A stretch of 64,000 bases of DNA from Tanytarsus gracilentus (taxonomy: Eukaryota > Arthropoda > Insecta > Diptera > Chironomidae): contig JAXRKN010000042.1 in NCBI GenBank assembly GCA_038502055.1, positions 2,666,001 through 2,730,000 on the forward strand, read 5' to 3'. Numbering within the stretch: position 1 is the first letter of the stretch; every line of letters begins with the position of its first letter. Under the pieces are notes generated by a model. The model searched no databases, had not been told where the DNA came from, and saw only the letters and a list, made by a program, of their open reading frames with translations. This document shows positions 39,015 through 54,100 of this stretch, one piece after another. Position numbers and translations under genes: made by a program.

Positions 39015-41310
39015 AACAATTTCATTTATAAAATCTCTCCCATAGAATCTAAAAATTCTAATTCAAGTGATGATTTTGCAACAATTTTTTATGACCCAAC
39101 TCGAAGCTCTCTCACTCGCCAATAGAATAAGAAAATCCCAAACGCCAGCAGAATAATCAAGCTAGAGGCAAGCGACATTGAGAGAATGTCAAATGCAAAG
39201 TCATCACTTTTTTTGTTAGTTAATCTCATATATGCGATCACAGTTCGCACTTAAGTTCCTCTCATCCATTTCATGAATAATTCACATATTTTTTTTTATG
39301 AATAGCATGGGAATGAATTATGTCGAGAGAGATCCGCCATTTCGTTGATTAGCAATAAATTGTCGTGAAAACTAGCTGATGCAAACCATCATGATTGTGA
39401 CGATGATATGCGGGATACATAAAAATCGACGAGTGTATTCCTAATTAGGTGAGCCATAGAGAAGAATATAATGGCAATAATGAGCAGGCAAGAAAAAAGT
39501 GAGCGTGTGCAACTCTTTTGCTTTTGCGTCACTCGGCCTTCAACAATAACCATTTTTCGGAGGTTGCTCTTCTTTTATGACTCTTAATGGCTCTCACAAC
39601 AAGCAAATCAGCTCAAGGTTAATTTCTAGAACGAAAACTTACGTAATAGCCCTCAACAGAAAATATTTTGGAGTAGAAAAATGCAAAATTCACTCGAACT
39701 CATTTAAATGTGCACACAATAATCGGTCATAAATCCATTTAAATAATTTTTAACAAATAATGCATGCAATTTTGCATTTTAACTCTTTTAATTGCTTTTC
39801 TCCTCAAACGTCTCATTTTAAAATGTTCCATCCTATCGACTACACGTGAAAGAGTCGATGCATATCAAAAATAAAAAGTTTTGAGTCTCAAGACCACCCA
39901 ATCGAAACGAAAGAATTTTTAAAAACATATTTTTAATACGCGTGTAAATCGGTTAAAAAATTGTGAGTGAAGGATGTGAAAAATGTTGAAGGAAAAAATG
40001 TGGCTGTGACGTTTCGATGAATTATAGTGGAATTTTTGAACTTAAATGGATTTTTAATGTTTCAAAGTGAATCAAGTTTTAAAAATATTTGAAGTGGATT
40101 GAAATTTAAGTTCGAATCTTTGGAAGAAGTACGTTAATTTAATGTTGTTAATCAAAACTAAAATAAATTTGAAAATGCGAAATTTGATAAAATAATTCAT
40201 AAATTAGCATTTTTAAGACTGAGATTTTCGACTTTTTTACGCCATTAAATCAAGTTTTAAATTAAAATCAAAATTTCTTTAAATGCATCAGAAGTTCAAA
40301 TTCTAAAATAAAACAAAAATTCAATTCCCTCAATTTTCTATAATTCTTTGGAAAAATATTCAATCAAAAATTCATTTTTAAAGCACACGCTCAAAAATAT
40401 CGATCTAATTTCGAGTGAAATATGTACACGAAGATCGAAGGGTCGCAACTTAATTTATTTTTATTTTTCCCCCTCATAATCGATTTTCGCTTGAAATTTC
40501 ATTAATTTTTAATATATTTTCCAATTTAAAAAATAAATTGGGTGTTCTGTTATTTTTTTCCTTTCTCAACCAGCGCACATGTTTATGAATTTTAATATGG
40601 GTGCGACGCCATGTTGCTATGTCTGCGAGAGTGAGAGAGAAAATTGCGGTAATCTTTAATAATATCGATAAGAATCGAGAAGAAAATTGCGGAGCTCTCG
40701 ATGTTGCCTAATTAATTATTTTTCCTCTTCACATTTTATATTTTACAAAACTATGGAATTAATTGCACACACAATCTGCTTCATCACAATGTGCGCGCAC
40801 GGAGAAAGAGAGAGAAGGCAATTAAATATAATTTGTACTGCAGTAATTTAGCATTTAAAAAATCGCAATTAAAATTCACCATAAAAAATGTGCGCGAATG
40901 CACGGCTCGTATACATTCAACCTTTTTTTTGTGCCTCTCCTTCGTTTATTATTTTTCCCTCCGCTGCAACACTTGCCTCGCTATTTTCTCTATTCAGAAG
41001 CCTAAAGATTTTACGAGACATAAATAATTTCAATCTGATACTATTGTAAAGTTTATGCTACATGCTAACAATTTTCGCGTTTTGCATTGTTCACATTTTT
41101 TTCCTGCTTGTCATCGGTCATGATGAAAATTGCATGCTGAGGCGGATTAAAGTGCAATTATGAAAAGATAATTTGAATTTTAATTAATTCTGAACACAGT
41201 GGAAAATGAAACAAAGAAAAATTTTTGTAAATATTTTATTGCCAAAAAAGTTGAAAATGGAACAAACTGATGACTTTTGAGACATTAACCCGGCATGACT
41301 TTATTTCACT

Positions 41311-41315
41311 CATCT
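41311..41315. repeat. Left 5-bp target-site duplication of the Transib-like element
   Basis: CATCT, repeated at 42154-42158 directly after the right end. Confidence 0.7.
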
Positions 41316-42153
41316 CACAGTGGGCGATAATGATTTAAAATGTACGAAAAATAAAATTGAGGGAAATTTCAATCTTAACTATCAAAGTTGTAATATAATT
41401 TTATTGAAAGCTTATGTTTTTTGCGAAGTTTGTAGAATCAAATTTTTATTTATTCTTTTTTAATTAAGCTAAAATAATTAAATTAATAAATTGCAATTTT
41501 TCCTGAGCAACAAGAACTTTGGCTTAAAATCACTTATTTCACCATCAAAGTTCCAATTTTTTTTAGATAGACACAAAGAATTCAAGTTTTTCCACTTTTT
41601 TGTTAAAAATTTAACACTGAAATTCACTTAGTTAAATTAAATTTTCACTTGCAATTTTCCATCATCACTAACATATTTGAATCAAAAAAACTTAGTGATG
41701 GGTTCGCAACTTAACACTCAAGTTGCTTTTATTTTATTCCTTAGCTAGCAATCTTCACTTTTATATACATTTAACCATCCGCTTTTGTGATTTAATTAAG
41801 ATTTTCGTCATTTTAAAATCGACTATTTTTCACATATCAACACAAAAATAAACACTGAGCTCAACTGAGATTTTGAATTCTGAAAGTCCGTTATGAAATC
41901 AACCAAAAATTTTTTTATAACATCAAAAAATAACTGTTTTGAACTAGCAAAATTTATTTTCCTAATTTTATTTCATGAAAATTAAGAAAATCCTTTTCAT
42001 TGTTATTGATATAAAATTTAATTAAACATTGAATTTAAAAATTTGAAATGGGATTGAAGGATGAATTTTCAAAATACGTTAGGAATCTCATTGAAAATTT
42101 TTTTTTTGCTCAATTGACTTTTCGTACATTTAACTGAGCTATCGCCCACTGTG
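41316..42153. mobile_element. Transib-like nonautonomous DNA transposon, 838 bp
   Basis: The ends are inverted copies starting CACAGTGGGCGATA (41316) and ending in its reverse complement (42153). They are flanked by the 5-bp direct repeat CATCT (41311-41315 and 42154-42158). In both ends the heptamer CACAGTG is followed by exactly 23 bases and then an A-rich nonamer (GAAAAATAA on the left, GAAAAGTCA on the right). This is the layout described for Transib ends and for RAG recombination signals, and Transibs make 5-bp duplications. The interior is AT-rich with no transposase. The TSD is less GC-rich than typical Transib targets. Confidence 0.75.
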
Positions 42154-42158
42154 CATCT
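42154..42158. repeat. Right 5-bp target-site duplication of the Transib-like element
   Basis: CATCT, partner of 41311-41315. Confidence 0.7.
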
Positions 42159-45100
42159 CATAAAACTACGCTAATAAGTGGTTACCTCCATGTGGTTTAG
42201 TCATTAACATTCTTCAGCTAGCTTTCACGATGAAGATGATGAGAAATTAAGAGAGAACAAATCAATGATGACGACTTCGGTCCTATCTTAATATCGCCAT
42301 TAATCCTTCCTTTTTATAATAAATTAAAGTTTTCTTTTTCAAAAAAAAGTAATTAATGGCCATAAAATAAATTCTCTTGGCCAATAAAAAAGATATATTA
42401 TGACATTTGAAAAGCTCGCTACCATCAAAACTTAATGTTTTAATTTCGTGGTTTCTCTGCTTAACTGTTTTGATTAGAAAGGAATATTATTTTTTGGGTT
42501 TCCTTAATGGCTGAAAATGTTGCCATGCTCAGTAATGAAATCATTAAAAAGAAGTTCGATGAAAATATTCACGGCATGTGTGACTATAGATTTATGACGA
42601 TGAATGTTCTATCGAAAGTCATTAAAAGAAATGACGAATAAGATTGAGCGTAAAAAAAATGCTAATGAACGGGTGATATCAGCATGAAAAAAATAATAAT
42701 TAAAAATGTATGGAATTTTCAAAACCTTTGAAAATTTCTTCATGATTAAAAATGAAATATCAAAAAATGGACAGACGAGAGAAAAAAATTTGAAAAGGGA
42801 AGGTAGAGAGAGAAATATGGAGTAAAAATGCTCGTTTAATGCCACAAAATAAAGGGCGAGACTAGAGGGATATCTTTAATAATAAAATGCAATAAATTAT
42901 TTAGACACGCTATAAAGGAGAAAAACAATTCCTTGAATGAAATAAATAACCGTTCGTATATATATGAAATGGGAGATTAGTTAACAAAATACTTTTTTTC
43001 TCTTTCTGTAATTTATTGCCTTTCATGGCTGCCATGAGGTTCCGAGCGTACATGCACAAAAAATACATGTTTTTCTTCCTCTGCCCAAAAATTATTCTCA
43101 CTCGGTTTGATGCAGGCAATTTGATATTTTAGCTTATTATGGAAGAGAAAAAAAATCTGCAAGATCTCTCGGTGTGAAATGGAGATTCTAGTGGTAATTT
43201 ATCATTCATTCGATCTTTGGCTGATAAAAGAGAATTTTTTATTACGCGCTCCAACGAAGTTTTAAATTAACATACATTCATGTTTTTTTAATGAGAAAGT
43301 CATAAAAATGTCAAAGTAAATGAATCCATCACGACACAAAAGCGAGAGAGAAGAAAAAAGATCGAATATAAAAAGTGCTTTAAGATTGAAAAATATGTGA
43401 AACTCTCTTTGCGAGATAAAAACTTTAAATTTGACATATTTATCAATCGGCGACCATCTTTCGTTCGACTCAACGTGACATTTACTTCGCAACATTTTAT
43501 TATTGCATATTTTTTTCTTGTTATTTTTCTCAACGTCGCTGATTGAAATTTACAGGGAAAATAAATTTCTGAAAAGTCCGCTAAAAATAATCTTTACTTT
43601 TTTGTATAAATCGATACGACAAAATGAGACTTGAAATTTATATGCTTAAAAAGTTTTAAGTGACTTCAATCGCTTCGGATTCATCCATATGGATTCACAC
43701 TTAACGAGACAACAAACGATATGAGCGCGTTTGGGGGATTAAAAAACTTTTTAAACATTATTTCCTCATTTTTGAATAAATTTAGTTTTCTCACTAGAAA
43801 TTCTCCCTCATCTCAAACTCATTCACTTTCCTCAACTTGTATCTTTTTCATTTCTCTCAACTCGAATGGAAAAAAATGTCACATAATATACGATATTTTA
43901 TGGCTTTTGTGGATCAGGGAAAATATATATTAAGCTTCACATGACATTAAAGACATTCTCTTCAATATATATTTTTTTTTATAAAAAATTCTCTTCGCTC
44001 ATCTTGAAGCGGAAACCTGTTTGTAAGATTGGAATTTCAGGTTTTCATTTTGTATTTTTTTTAAAAAAAATTGAGTCCATTTACTAAGAGGCTTAAGCGC
44101 ACACACAAAGTTATCGTGAGGTTGGACTTTATCAGCACGCCATGAGTGTACTTAAGTTGTGCATTAACGATATGCACGGAATGTTGAATTGAGATGTGAG
44201 CTGTGCTTATGAGAGTCAAGTTCAATGACCTCGTAAAGTTCTCGAGGAGTTGTCAAAGGCCATTGATTGACTCCAGCATTAAGAAAAACGTCTAAACAAT
44301 ATTTTTATTTTTATTTTCTGGTAAACATTAACTCTCGACTGCTTCTGGCTGATGATGAAACTTAAATCGCTATATGACGAATGGGATTGATGATGTATAG
44401 CTGCTGCTGTTTACAATACACACACACTCTTGATGGTATTTTAAATAGGATTTTTATTGCAGTCTTCATCATAAACTCTTTTAAAATCACCTTATTTTTA
44501 AAACGATAATAGACACATCATCCACAATCCACGGCAGTAATGATTTTTTAATAGACAACAAACTTTTATATGTGTATGCCAGATCATAAATGCCTTTTGC
44601 TCTCACTTCGGATGAAAATGAAGTTAATTGTCAGTCCATAATTCAATAAATATTTTCAAATAAAAATTAATGGCATCAATCAAGCTCAATCAATTTTGCT
44701 ACCAGCCATTAGAAAATGATATTAAAAGTCTTTAAAGCAGTCGTGCTACTGTTTGCGAGTGTCTTGGGAATTGCATAAATTCTTATTGATGGTGATGAAG
44801 TTGTTTGTGGATTTTTAATATATTTTCAAAGGTGTTGAATTATTATTGACAGATTGATTTAATTACCTTAAGTGAGAATTTAAGTGAAACTTAACGTTAA
44901 TTTAAAGATTAAAGAAATTATTCTTATTTTTTTAGCGTTTTAATTGAATTAAAGTTCAAAGCTTATAAAATTGAATTTATCAAAAATAAAATTTAAAACA
45001 AAAATTCGAGATTAGAATCTTAAAAATTTACCAACTGCCTCTATCAAAATTTTTTTTTAATATTTAATTTTTTTAAAATATAAATTTTTTATCAGTTTCA

Positions 45101-48100
45101 TGTTGAATTAAAAAATCAACCCAAAATATTTAAATTCATTTCACAAAACCCTTTTTACCTTAAAAATGGAGATGCCATAAAAATCGTCACCATCGTTACG
45201 CTTTGCGCCTTACATCTAACACAAACTTCTAACAATGCTCCACTTTAACTATGCGCAGTCGCTGAAACTTCCTTTGGTATGGAAATTTTTTATCATCAAT
45301 AGAAAATTTTCCATCAAATCAGATTTCTTTTTATTGTATCGAGAAAATTATAGTTTTTTTACCCCCTGCCTGTGCGACGATGCCATAAAAATGTATAATG
45401 TATGTGACAGGTCTTCAGGAGAGACAACTCTTTTAACTTTTTTTTGTTCTTCTTTATTGCCTTCTTTTAAATTCGAATCGAATATATAGTGAGAACAAAT
45501 TGCTGAGCCATTGAGCATTTTAAGTATCGTGCGTCCCTCGTTTTAATTTAGAATGGTAAAGGAATGAGGCAGAAAAGATGAAATGTATACGTTTCATAGG
45601 AACATTGTATGTGGGGAGAGATGAGGGAGTTGCTGAAAAATAGTTCATAGCTTAAAGATTTTTAAAAATGATTTTTAAATTGAATTAAATTATTAGTTAG
45701 AGTTTTATTAAAACTTTCCAATGCATTTCATTAAATTTTCAAAATTGTGTTCTTAAAATTTAATTTTTTCGTTATTAAAAAATTTAACAGTCAAATAAAT
45801 TTCAAAAAACAATTTAATAAAATTCCAAAATATTAAACAGTTCCTAAATAATTTGGAGTGACCTTTTCAAAATTATATACATTCAAGCGTGGACGCATAG
45901 AACGACATGAAAATGGTTGAATTCTGGTTTTCTTCTGTGTATTTATCGCACAGCTATGTATTACATGCGTGTGTATATAAAAGCTCATTTTGTTCCTTCA
46001 CTCGAAAAAAAAATAATTTGTTTCTTTCCTTCTACTCATTCGCTCATTCTCGTAGCGCATTTTACTGTGTGTGTTTCTCCTCGCTTCCATTGAATGAAAA
46101 ATATTCGACATTCTCTCGCTCACTCTCGAAACTGAGTGTATGTTTGTAAGGTTTGCCTCTGAGCATACACACCGAAAAAAAAGAAAAATATTTTCCTCCT
46201 CTGTTATTTTACTTCGATTTCGTGGCGAACTCACGGGATGAAAAAAGTGTGTTGTTATTTCAGTAAAGTTTTAAATGCTCGCGGGTGAAGAAGTAAAAGC
46301 AAAAGAGTGTACAATAAAAGAATAAAATTGAACTAAAGGATTGTGAAGAAGAAGGAAAAATAAAAAAATTATGCACCACACCATAATTTTTTTATTTGGC
46401 ATCTATAAAATAATAAAACCATAAATTTTATAGTTAAATAAAAATAAGGAGAGCAAAACAAACCGTAACATTTAGTGACGACAATTGATGAGAGCGAAAG
46501 TGAAATTAAACAATTTTATTGACGCGTCAATTAGTGTGAGAAGAATCAAAATTCACTTTACGACTTTTTAGTGCAATTAAATTTAAAAAATCCAAGTTAA
46601 GGTTAATATGACAATTAATTAATTTTCCTAGTTCGCTTGATTATGTTTTTTAATTTTTCTACTCTCCAATAATCAATTTAAATTGCAAATAATTGAGTTA
46701 ATGAAATTTTTAATTTTCTATGGTTGAATTTTTCGCTTAACATGTGCGATAATAAAATTTTTTACTGTTATCAACACAGTCCGAATGTGAGCTATGCATG
46801 AATTTACATTTTCTTAGTTCTCAGAGAAGGAAAAAATTTCCATGACTAATTTTGAGTGCATGTTTGCACTTTTCACATAAATGTTAGAGATATAATTAAC
46901 GAAAATTTGTTTCAATTTGCAATCTCATCGATGCATGCAATTCAAGGTTAGTGGAACAAACATGTTTTGGATATTGTAAATTAGAAAAAAAATCCGCGAT
47001 GACTCAAAGCGGAAAATTTGCATGAATTTGTGAGAAAATTTATCACGAGTGCTTTTTTGTATAGTTGAGGTGATTTGGTGACTCATAGAGTCGAGTGCTG
47101 ATTAATTTTTGTAAATAATGTAAAAAATATTTATAAACTTTAAAAATTAATTAATGAAAATATATTTGTAAAAGTTTCGTCACTTATCTTCCATTAAATC
47201 CTTCACCATAGTCAAAAAAAATTTCAATAAATCCGCCATTGTAAAACATCATCCATCACCCTTGCACAATTAAAATCCAAAAAAAAAGTTCTCATATCCA
47301 TAGAACAATCTAATCAAAGTCGCAATCACTCTCCAATCATAAACCTATAAAAAGAGCAAAATAAACAAACGATAAAAATTTAATTATAAAGCGACGGTGA
47401 TAAATTTTCGAGCACATATTTAAAGGTAACAAGGGCACAGTGTATGACAAATAAAATATATAAAAAGAGAGCCATTTTATGTCACTAAATGATGGTCGAT
47501 AAAAACTGTCGCAGCACTTTTTATTAGTTTCACGGTCTATCGAAAGTTTGAAATTATTTTCTTGTTCTCGAGAACTTTTTTCAATTTTGCAATTTAAATT
47601 GATTATTGAGGAATTTTTGAAACCTAAATTTTTCAATATTAATTTTTTCTTCTCAGTTAATTTTTTTTTGTGGAGTTTAAATGAATTTTGAGAGTAAAAC
47701 TGACCTAAAGATACAAAAAAATAATTAAACAATTGGCTTTTGTATAATCGTTATGATTGTTAAACGAGGTAATTATTTTTTATTTTATAATTTTTTTCCT
47801 TATGTACTTCATTAATTAGCTTCAGCTACAATTTATTGCTTTTTATGGCATGCAATACTGGTGGAATTTTCGGTTCTTTAATTGAAGAATTTTCTGAGCT
47901 TTATAATGTGAATTTTCTGTTAGATGAGATGCCGAAAAATTAAGATTAATTAGAGTAAATTAATTAAGGCAAGATAAATTGGAATTATTTTGAAATTATT
48001 AAAGTTTTTAAAAGTGGAAATTTTTAAGTGAGTTGCACCTTTATGTTCAATGATAAACTCTTATTAGTTTAACAAGAGGGGTCTTAGCTATTTAAGTGTC

Positions 48101-51100
48101 ATCTCATGCAGTTCCTATGTAGTGTCACCACCTTATTGGGCCTCATAGGAAAGGCCGATTCTCAACAGAGCATTAAATTAAAAGTTTATAAATATTCAAA
48201 TTATTGCGGACTCATTTTTTAAACTACGATTTATTTTGTATTTTTTTTAAATTAATAAGTTTTTTTATCCCCTGAATAAGGTTAACAATAATCCTTCTCC
48301 TTTACGATTGAACTTAGGTTGAGTCACTCATTGATTATCCTCTAAGTATTTTCTCGTGTATCTAATAAACTCGCTTAAATCCACCCACAATTCTTAATGC
48401 ACAATTTTTTATTTTATTGAAATCGTAATCAGACACTTGAACCACACAGCCATGCCATGCCATGCCAGGTGTTTGCATTTAGTGGTTTTTAAATTGTTGG
48501 CAATATCGTATAAATTATTACGAGATATTATTAACGTATACATAAAAACGTTATATGTCCTTTTTTATTCGATCTTCAAATAAACAGTGAAATCACTTAA
48601 ATCACTTTTTATCTCAGCTCTCAAGCTCTCCCGCATACATACATACACACACATGACCAGTGATGATGATGATGGCGATACTTAAATTTCCCCCAACTCC
48701 TCAGAAGCTCCAACAACTCTCAAAACATTATGATGTGAAATTAAGACATCCAAATGTGCAGTTTTATAACTTCTTTAAAAAAAATATTATTTGAGTTGGG
48801 GCGCAAGAAGAAAACAAATAAAAGTATTAAAATCATATCTCGCGATGTGAGTGTGAGTGCGCTGGCATACATTCGAAACTTTGTCATTTTTATTTCGTGT
48901 AATAACAATTATATTTTTATATTTATTGTCAACATTATAGTATGCAATATAAAACATTTATTCGGCATTAATTTCTCTTCCTCTTGTTAACGCGCGAATG
49001 TTTTTTCACCGTAAATTGTTTTTTTGCGACAGAAATTGCTTAAATTTTTTTCTTTTAAGATTTAACATGTGGAAGCGCATCTTGGACTTTTTTTATTGCT
49101 CTTATTTTTATTTTTTGCATGTTTCAAATCGAGGGCGGTGGCTCCCGAAAAAGAAAATAGCAAGTGCCATAAAATGGAAGAAAAACCATTAGTTTTCCTC
49201 GTCTCTTCCGTTAGTTTTTCTCTCCCTCGCGTCGTCACATAAAAACGAAATGTTCTGCTTGATTTTTTATAGTTTGTTGATTTCTACTGAGAAAATCCTT
49301 GAAGAAATGCTTTCATTTTGATTAAGTCCCTCTTCTTAAGTCTTTCGTGTTGGGATGGTGGATTGGGTAATAAAAATGAAATGAAGACGATTTTTTTGGA
49401 ATGATAAGAGTGAAATTTAAAATGGCGGAAGTCGAATTGAAATTACAGAATTAAATTAACTTAAGTAAGAGTTTATTACAAAATTGATCAAGAATTAAAA
49501 GTAAGAAAATTTTAATAATAATTATTGAAGGTTCGAATCCTAGAAATTTAAATTTAACAACAAATAATACAAATTTTTTTAAAAATCAGATTCATCTTAA
49601 AAATATTTTTTTTTCATCCTAATAAATTATTTTCTAAAATACAATCAAATTTTTTTTTAAATTACTCAAAAAATTCTGACCATATTTGCATAACTCACAA
49701 CCGCTCAACATAAAAAGATAAAGAAAATATAACGTGTGAGAATTGTGAGCTAATTAAAAAAAGTCGAATAGAACGTAAAAAGCAATTAAATATTTATGGC
49801 ATCCTTTTTAGCCGTTTAATTAATAAGTTTGTGGTTATTGGAGTAAAGAGTTAATCACGAGCTCGAAATTAAGCGGCCGTCGGTGGTAGCGAAACGGCAG
49901 TTAAGTAATAAATCTATAAACACTAAATAAACACCAAATATACAAAAAAATGTGTAAATATTCTCTCTTTTTTTCGTTTATTATTATTGCATGCAATAAA
50001 ATCATTTACTGATGCTTTTATGCTCGAGACACACAGACAAACATCATAATTTTCTTAGACTTGAAACAAAAGTGAGGAAAACCACCGAGAGAATTTCGGT
50101 TTATGACCTATTTATTTGTCAATTCATATTTATATGAAAAAAAATTTCCCTTTCCCCACAAACACATAATAATAAATTATTAAAGCCATATGGAAAAAAG
50201 AGAAGAGAAGAGATATTTCATAGGATAAGCAGCAGAAATGATGAGGAAGGTACTCAATAAAGCAAATTATTGTGTGTACGTTATTACTTATTAATTTATT
50301 AGCAATAACCATGCTCATTTTAGTGTCGCTCATAAAAAGACGCGCAAAGCAGTGATCACCACGCCGCACACAGTTCACCCGACGCAAGAAAATGTTTATT
50401 TTTTTATTCGTCATTTATTTTTGTGGCTCTTCTCAAATTACTCATTTGATTCCTTGTTAAATATTTAGATTTAAAGTTCATTCATATTAAAGTTCATTTA
50501 GAGAAATTTTCTTCGAGGGATGGCAAATTTATTTCAATAATTTATTTTACAAGTCGTTTTTGAGAAAATATTTATTTAATTTATTTATTCGTTAAAATTT
50601 TAAACCAAACACCTCGGTTGAAAAAATTATCGATTTAATACACATAAAATAGAATAGAGTGACTAAAAATATTTTCAAAGGATCGTTTGCGAGTTTGTAC
50701 TAGAACATTTGAAACATTTTATTTGAATTTTAAAAGTTCGTTTTACGACTGAGTTTGATTCCTGTGGCATAGCTAGAAAGTATGAAGGTTGTGAGCTTTA
50801 AATTCATTTTCAATAGTTTACAAAATATTTTTTTAATTTCAAAAGTGTGTAAAAAAGGAATTGATATCAACTGCTGATTTTAAAATTTAGGATTCGAACC
50901 TAATTTTGTGTATTTTTAAAACCTCAAATTATTTTTCCATAAAAATTAATAGACGAAATTTCAAATTAATTCATGGAATTAAACAAATAAGTTATGAACT
51001 GTCAATTGAAAATTTAATATTTTTTTAATTTTCACAAAACTTATTAATGTAACTCAATTTTCAAATCGATCCCATCCATCCTCATGTGTCTCGGCTACTC

Positions 51101-54100
51101 AAAATCTCATTGCAATGCATGCGACGTTTCAATTTTTTGTCAAAATAAGCTTTAAATTTTTTGTTGTCATTTTCTCATTGCTCTTCTGCATTTTAAAGAA
51201 TTTTTTCCTTTGTGTCTCGTTACTTTTGCGGAATTTTAAATTTAAATTCAAATTTTTGTGGAAATTTATTTACTGGATTCTCTCACATGCAAAATTTAAT
51301 TGGATAAAAAAATTATTGCAACTTTAGTTCTTCTTAATTTATAGAATTTTTAATTCACACTAAAAAGTTTTCAGAACGTAAAAAATAATTTTTAAAATTA
51401 AACTTATAACGAAAAAATAAAATGCCTTCAACACTTTTCTCGACTCCATTTCACTTTTTTGCAAAGAAAATAAGAACTAATTTAAATTTTGATAAAAATT
51501 AGAATCGTAAAAAGTAACTCAAAGCGACTCATGGCACAATCGGAGGGGTTGTTGAAGTGAATTATTGTTAAGAGGATTTCTGTCGCTTCAATTCGTTTCA
51601 AATGCTGACTGATAAAATACTTTTCCCAAAATGTGTTTAGTGAAAGTACATTTTATTGTTAGGGGGTTTGAGATATTTTAAGCCAAAGCGTTGCAGGGAG
51701 AAAAAATCGATTTTAAAACAAATTTTCTTAAAAACTCATTTTTCTCAGAAGAAAAAATCTCAACACACCGAAAAAGCGGCAACACTCGCCTCATTAAGAT
51801 ATTTTAATTAATTTTCGAGGTCATTAATTTATTTTAATTAAAAGCCGTGTTCAATTTTAATTTCAAATTAATTAGACGGAATAATTAGGAGCTTTTTGCG
51901 CGCTATGTACAACACAGCCATTCGACCTAGCTTTTTTGTGAGTGAAAATTATTCGAAATTGCAAAAATATGCGCCGCTGCTGCTGTCGAGAGAGATTTTA
52001 ATGAAGTTAATATTTTAAGAATTTCCTTTATGATGTGCCGGCTGCACTTTGAAACAAACAACAATTTTTTTTTCGAGGGTATTAGGGCAGTAATCATGGC
52101 AATTAAAATTGGAGCCGAAGCCACTCGTGGATCAATGCAATTGCAATTAAAAAATGAATTTTAATGGCGTCGAAGTTCGATGAACTCAATTAAATTGTTT
52201 ATTAAAAAAATATCGCGAGAGAATTTGATGGGATGCTGAAAAGGGACTGCAGGTTTTTTCGATTGACAATAAAAACAGGAAATTATAGTTAAAAAATTCA
52301 TGAATTTTTATTTAAATTTTTAGGATCGAACCTTAATTTTTTCATTTTCTAAGAATTTTAAATTGACTCCACAAATTAATTTAAATTTTTATCTTTTCAC
52401 TTCCCTCAATCTTGAAAAGTTAATCTGGCTTTATCGACAATCGTCGTCGTCATCCTCGGAGTTGATTAAGAAATTTTTAAAACTATCATACAAATTACCG
52501 ATAATCAAGTCATCTTAAAAATGTAAATATTAGCAAGAGATTGAAACAAGAGAAGTTTAATATAATAAGCTCCATATTTTTCCTTCTTCCCACGACCAAT
52601 CAACGATTATTGTTTGATACGGGGCCGGCAGAGTGGCGATGGTTAAAAAGAAGAGGAATTTTTATTAAAATTAATAATTTTTTATATCTCTCGACGGATG
52701 ATAAGAACCAATTTAAGAAAATTGAGGTTTTCAAACTGTCTCAGCGATTTTATTTTTGGAATGCCGTCGGATGTTTAACAATATTTTCATGCTGTTCATT
52801 TGACATGCATTCAGTTCAGTTTTGAAAAAAGGATTTTTTGGCCTCTTTTGTATGCTTTTAAAAGTATGCAACTTAGATGCAATAAATCCTTCGTCATGCC
52901 TTACTTTCCATTACCAAGAGCACTGCTTGCGGGTTGTTCTTCTCTCCCATTATAACATGGCCATTAAAGCAGAGCAGCAGCCTTGCACTGAACCCTTTTC
53001 TAATTTTGATGTTACGCAAGAAACAATTTTAAAACTGTTCCTTCTCGAAATATTTTGCATAGTTTTGAATACAAATAGAAAGAAAAGCAAACAAAACAAA
53101 TTGTTGGATAATGGAAGAGCTGCAAAAGGGTGCAACTGGGTTTATGACATGGGCAATAAATAAATCTACGTTTTCTGAAGAAGTTTAAGAGATTTTTTTA
53201 GACAACAAGAGTTCAGTTATTTTGTAGCTTAAAAGCGTGTGAAATTTAATTAATAAAAAATTTAAAAAAATAAAGAAGTTAAAATTAATACTATTTAAAT
53301 TAAATTTAGGATTCGAACCTTCAAATTGTAGCTAAAATTATTTACTTAAAATTTACTTTTAAGAAAATATTTAAAGAAATTTAAAACTTAAAACTCCACG
53401 TTGAGGAAAAAATTCCGAAATTTCTCTGATTTTACTTCCATCAAACAAAATCCTATTTAACATTCATAACATTCACTCATCTAGCAAAAACATCAAAAAT
53501 TCCTCTCTCATATAAAACATTTTGAACATGTCATGAATTATGCTTCTCCTCGAAAAACTTTTGCTGTTTTTCTCCTTCTTCTTATTCAACTATAATTCAC
53601 TCATTCCACTTCTTGTATTTATAAAAGCGACGCCTGAAAAACATGCGCAGTCGGAATTCTAATAAATTGCGAGTGAATTTTCTACTCGACAAAGCACATG
53701 TTTTCTTAAATGAGATTGAGATTCATAAATTCATTCAATTAATGACACAGAGAGAGAAAAAATTCTGCAATCAAACTCGTTTTGCTCGAGCTTAATTGTA
53801 ATTTATCATGTTGCATAGTGTAAAGAGCCGAGCGGCAGTTTTTTGCCTTCTCTCGTAGACGCTTTAATTAAAAATTCTTTACACTGTCAAAAGAAACTCG
53901 CTGTTTGTTATAAATTGATCAGGTTTTTATTAAAAATCTTAAAATTTTTCACGTACACTGTTAAAAATTTCAGCATCGACATTCACCCCGAGCACCATTA
54001 CGTTTTCTCTTCTGTATACTTTTCGTATTTTTGCATGATGGTGTTAGTGCATCAAATATGGGAGCATATATATACATTGTGATTGTCCATGACGCGTGAT

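Larger units (their letters stand above)
29763..41310. other. Gene desert, left part
   Basis: About 11.5 kb with no supported gene. The longest ORF (30550-30948, 132 codons) is AT-driven and has no domain. It holds B-box motifs (30168, 35808, 38883), a TTTATGGC-type site (31095), GAGA tracts (for example 37576, 37612, 38981, 39322, 40633) and a possible short exon at 31831. It is most likely regulatory or intronic DNA of a neighbouring gene. Confidence 0.5.

Noticed and set aside
47337..47732. 131-codon minus-strand ORF
   Set aside because: Low-complexity AT-driven composition and no recognisable motif.
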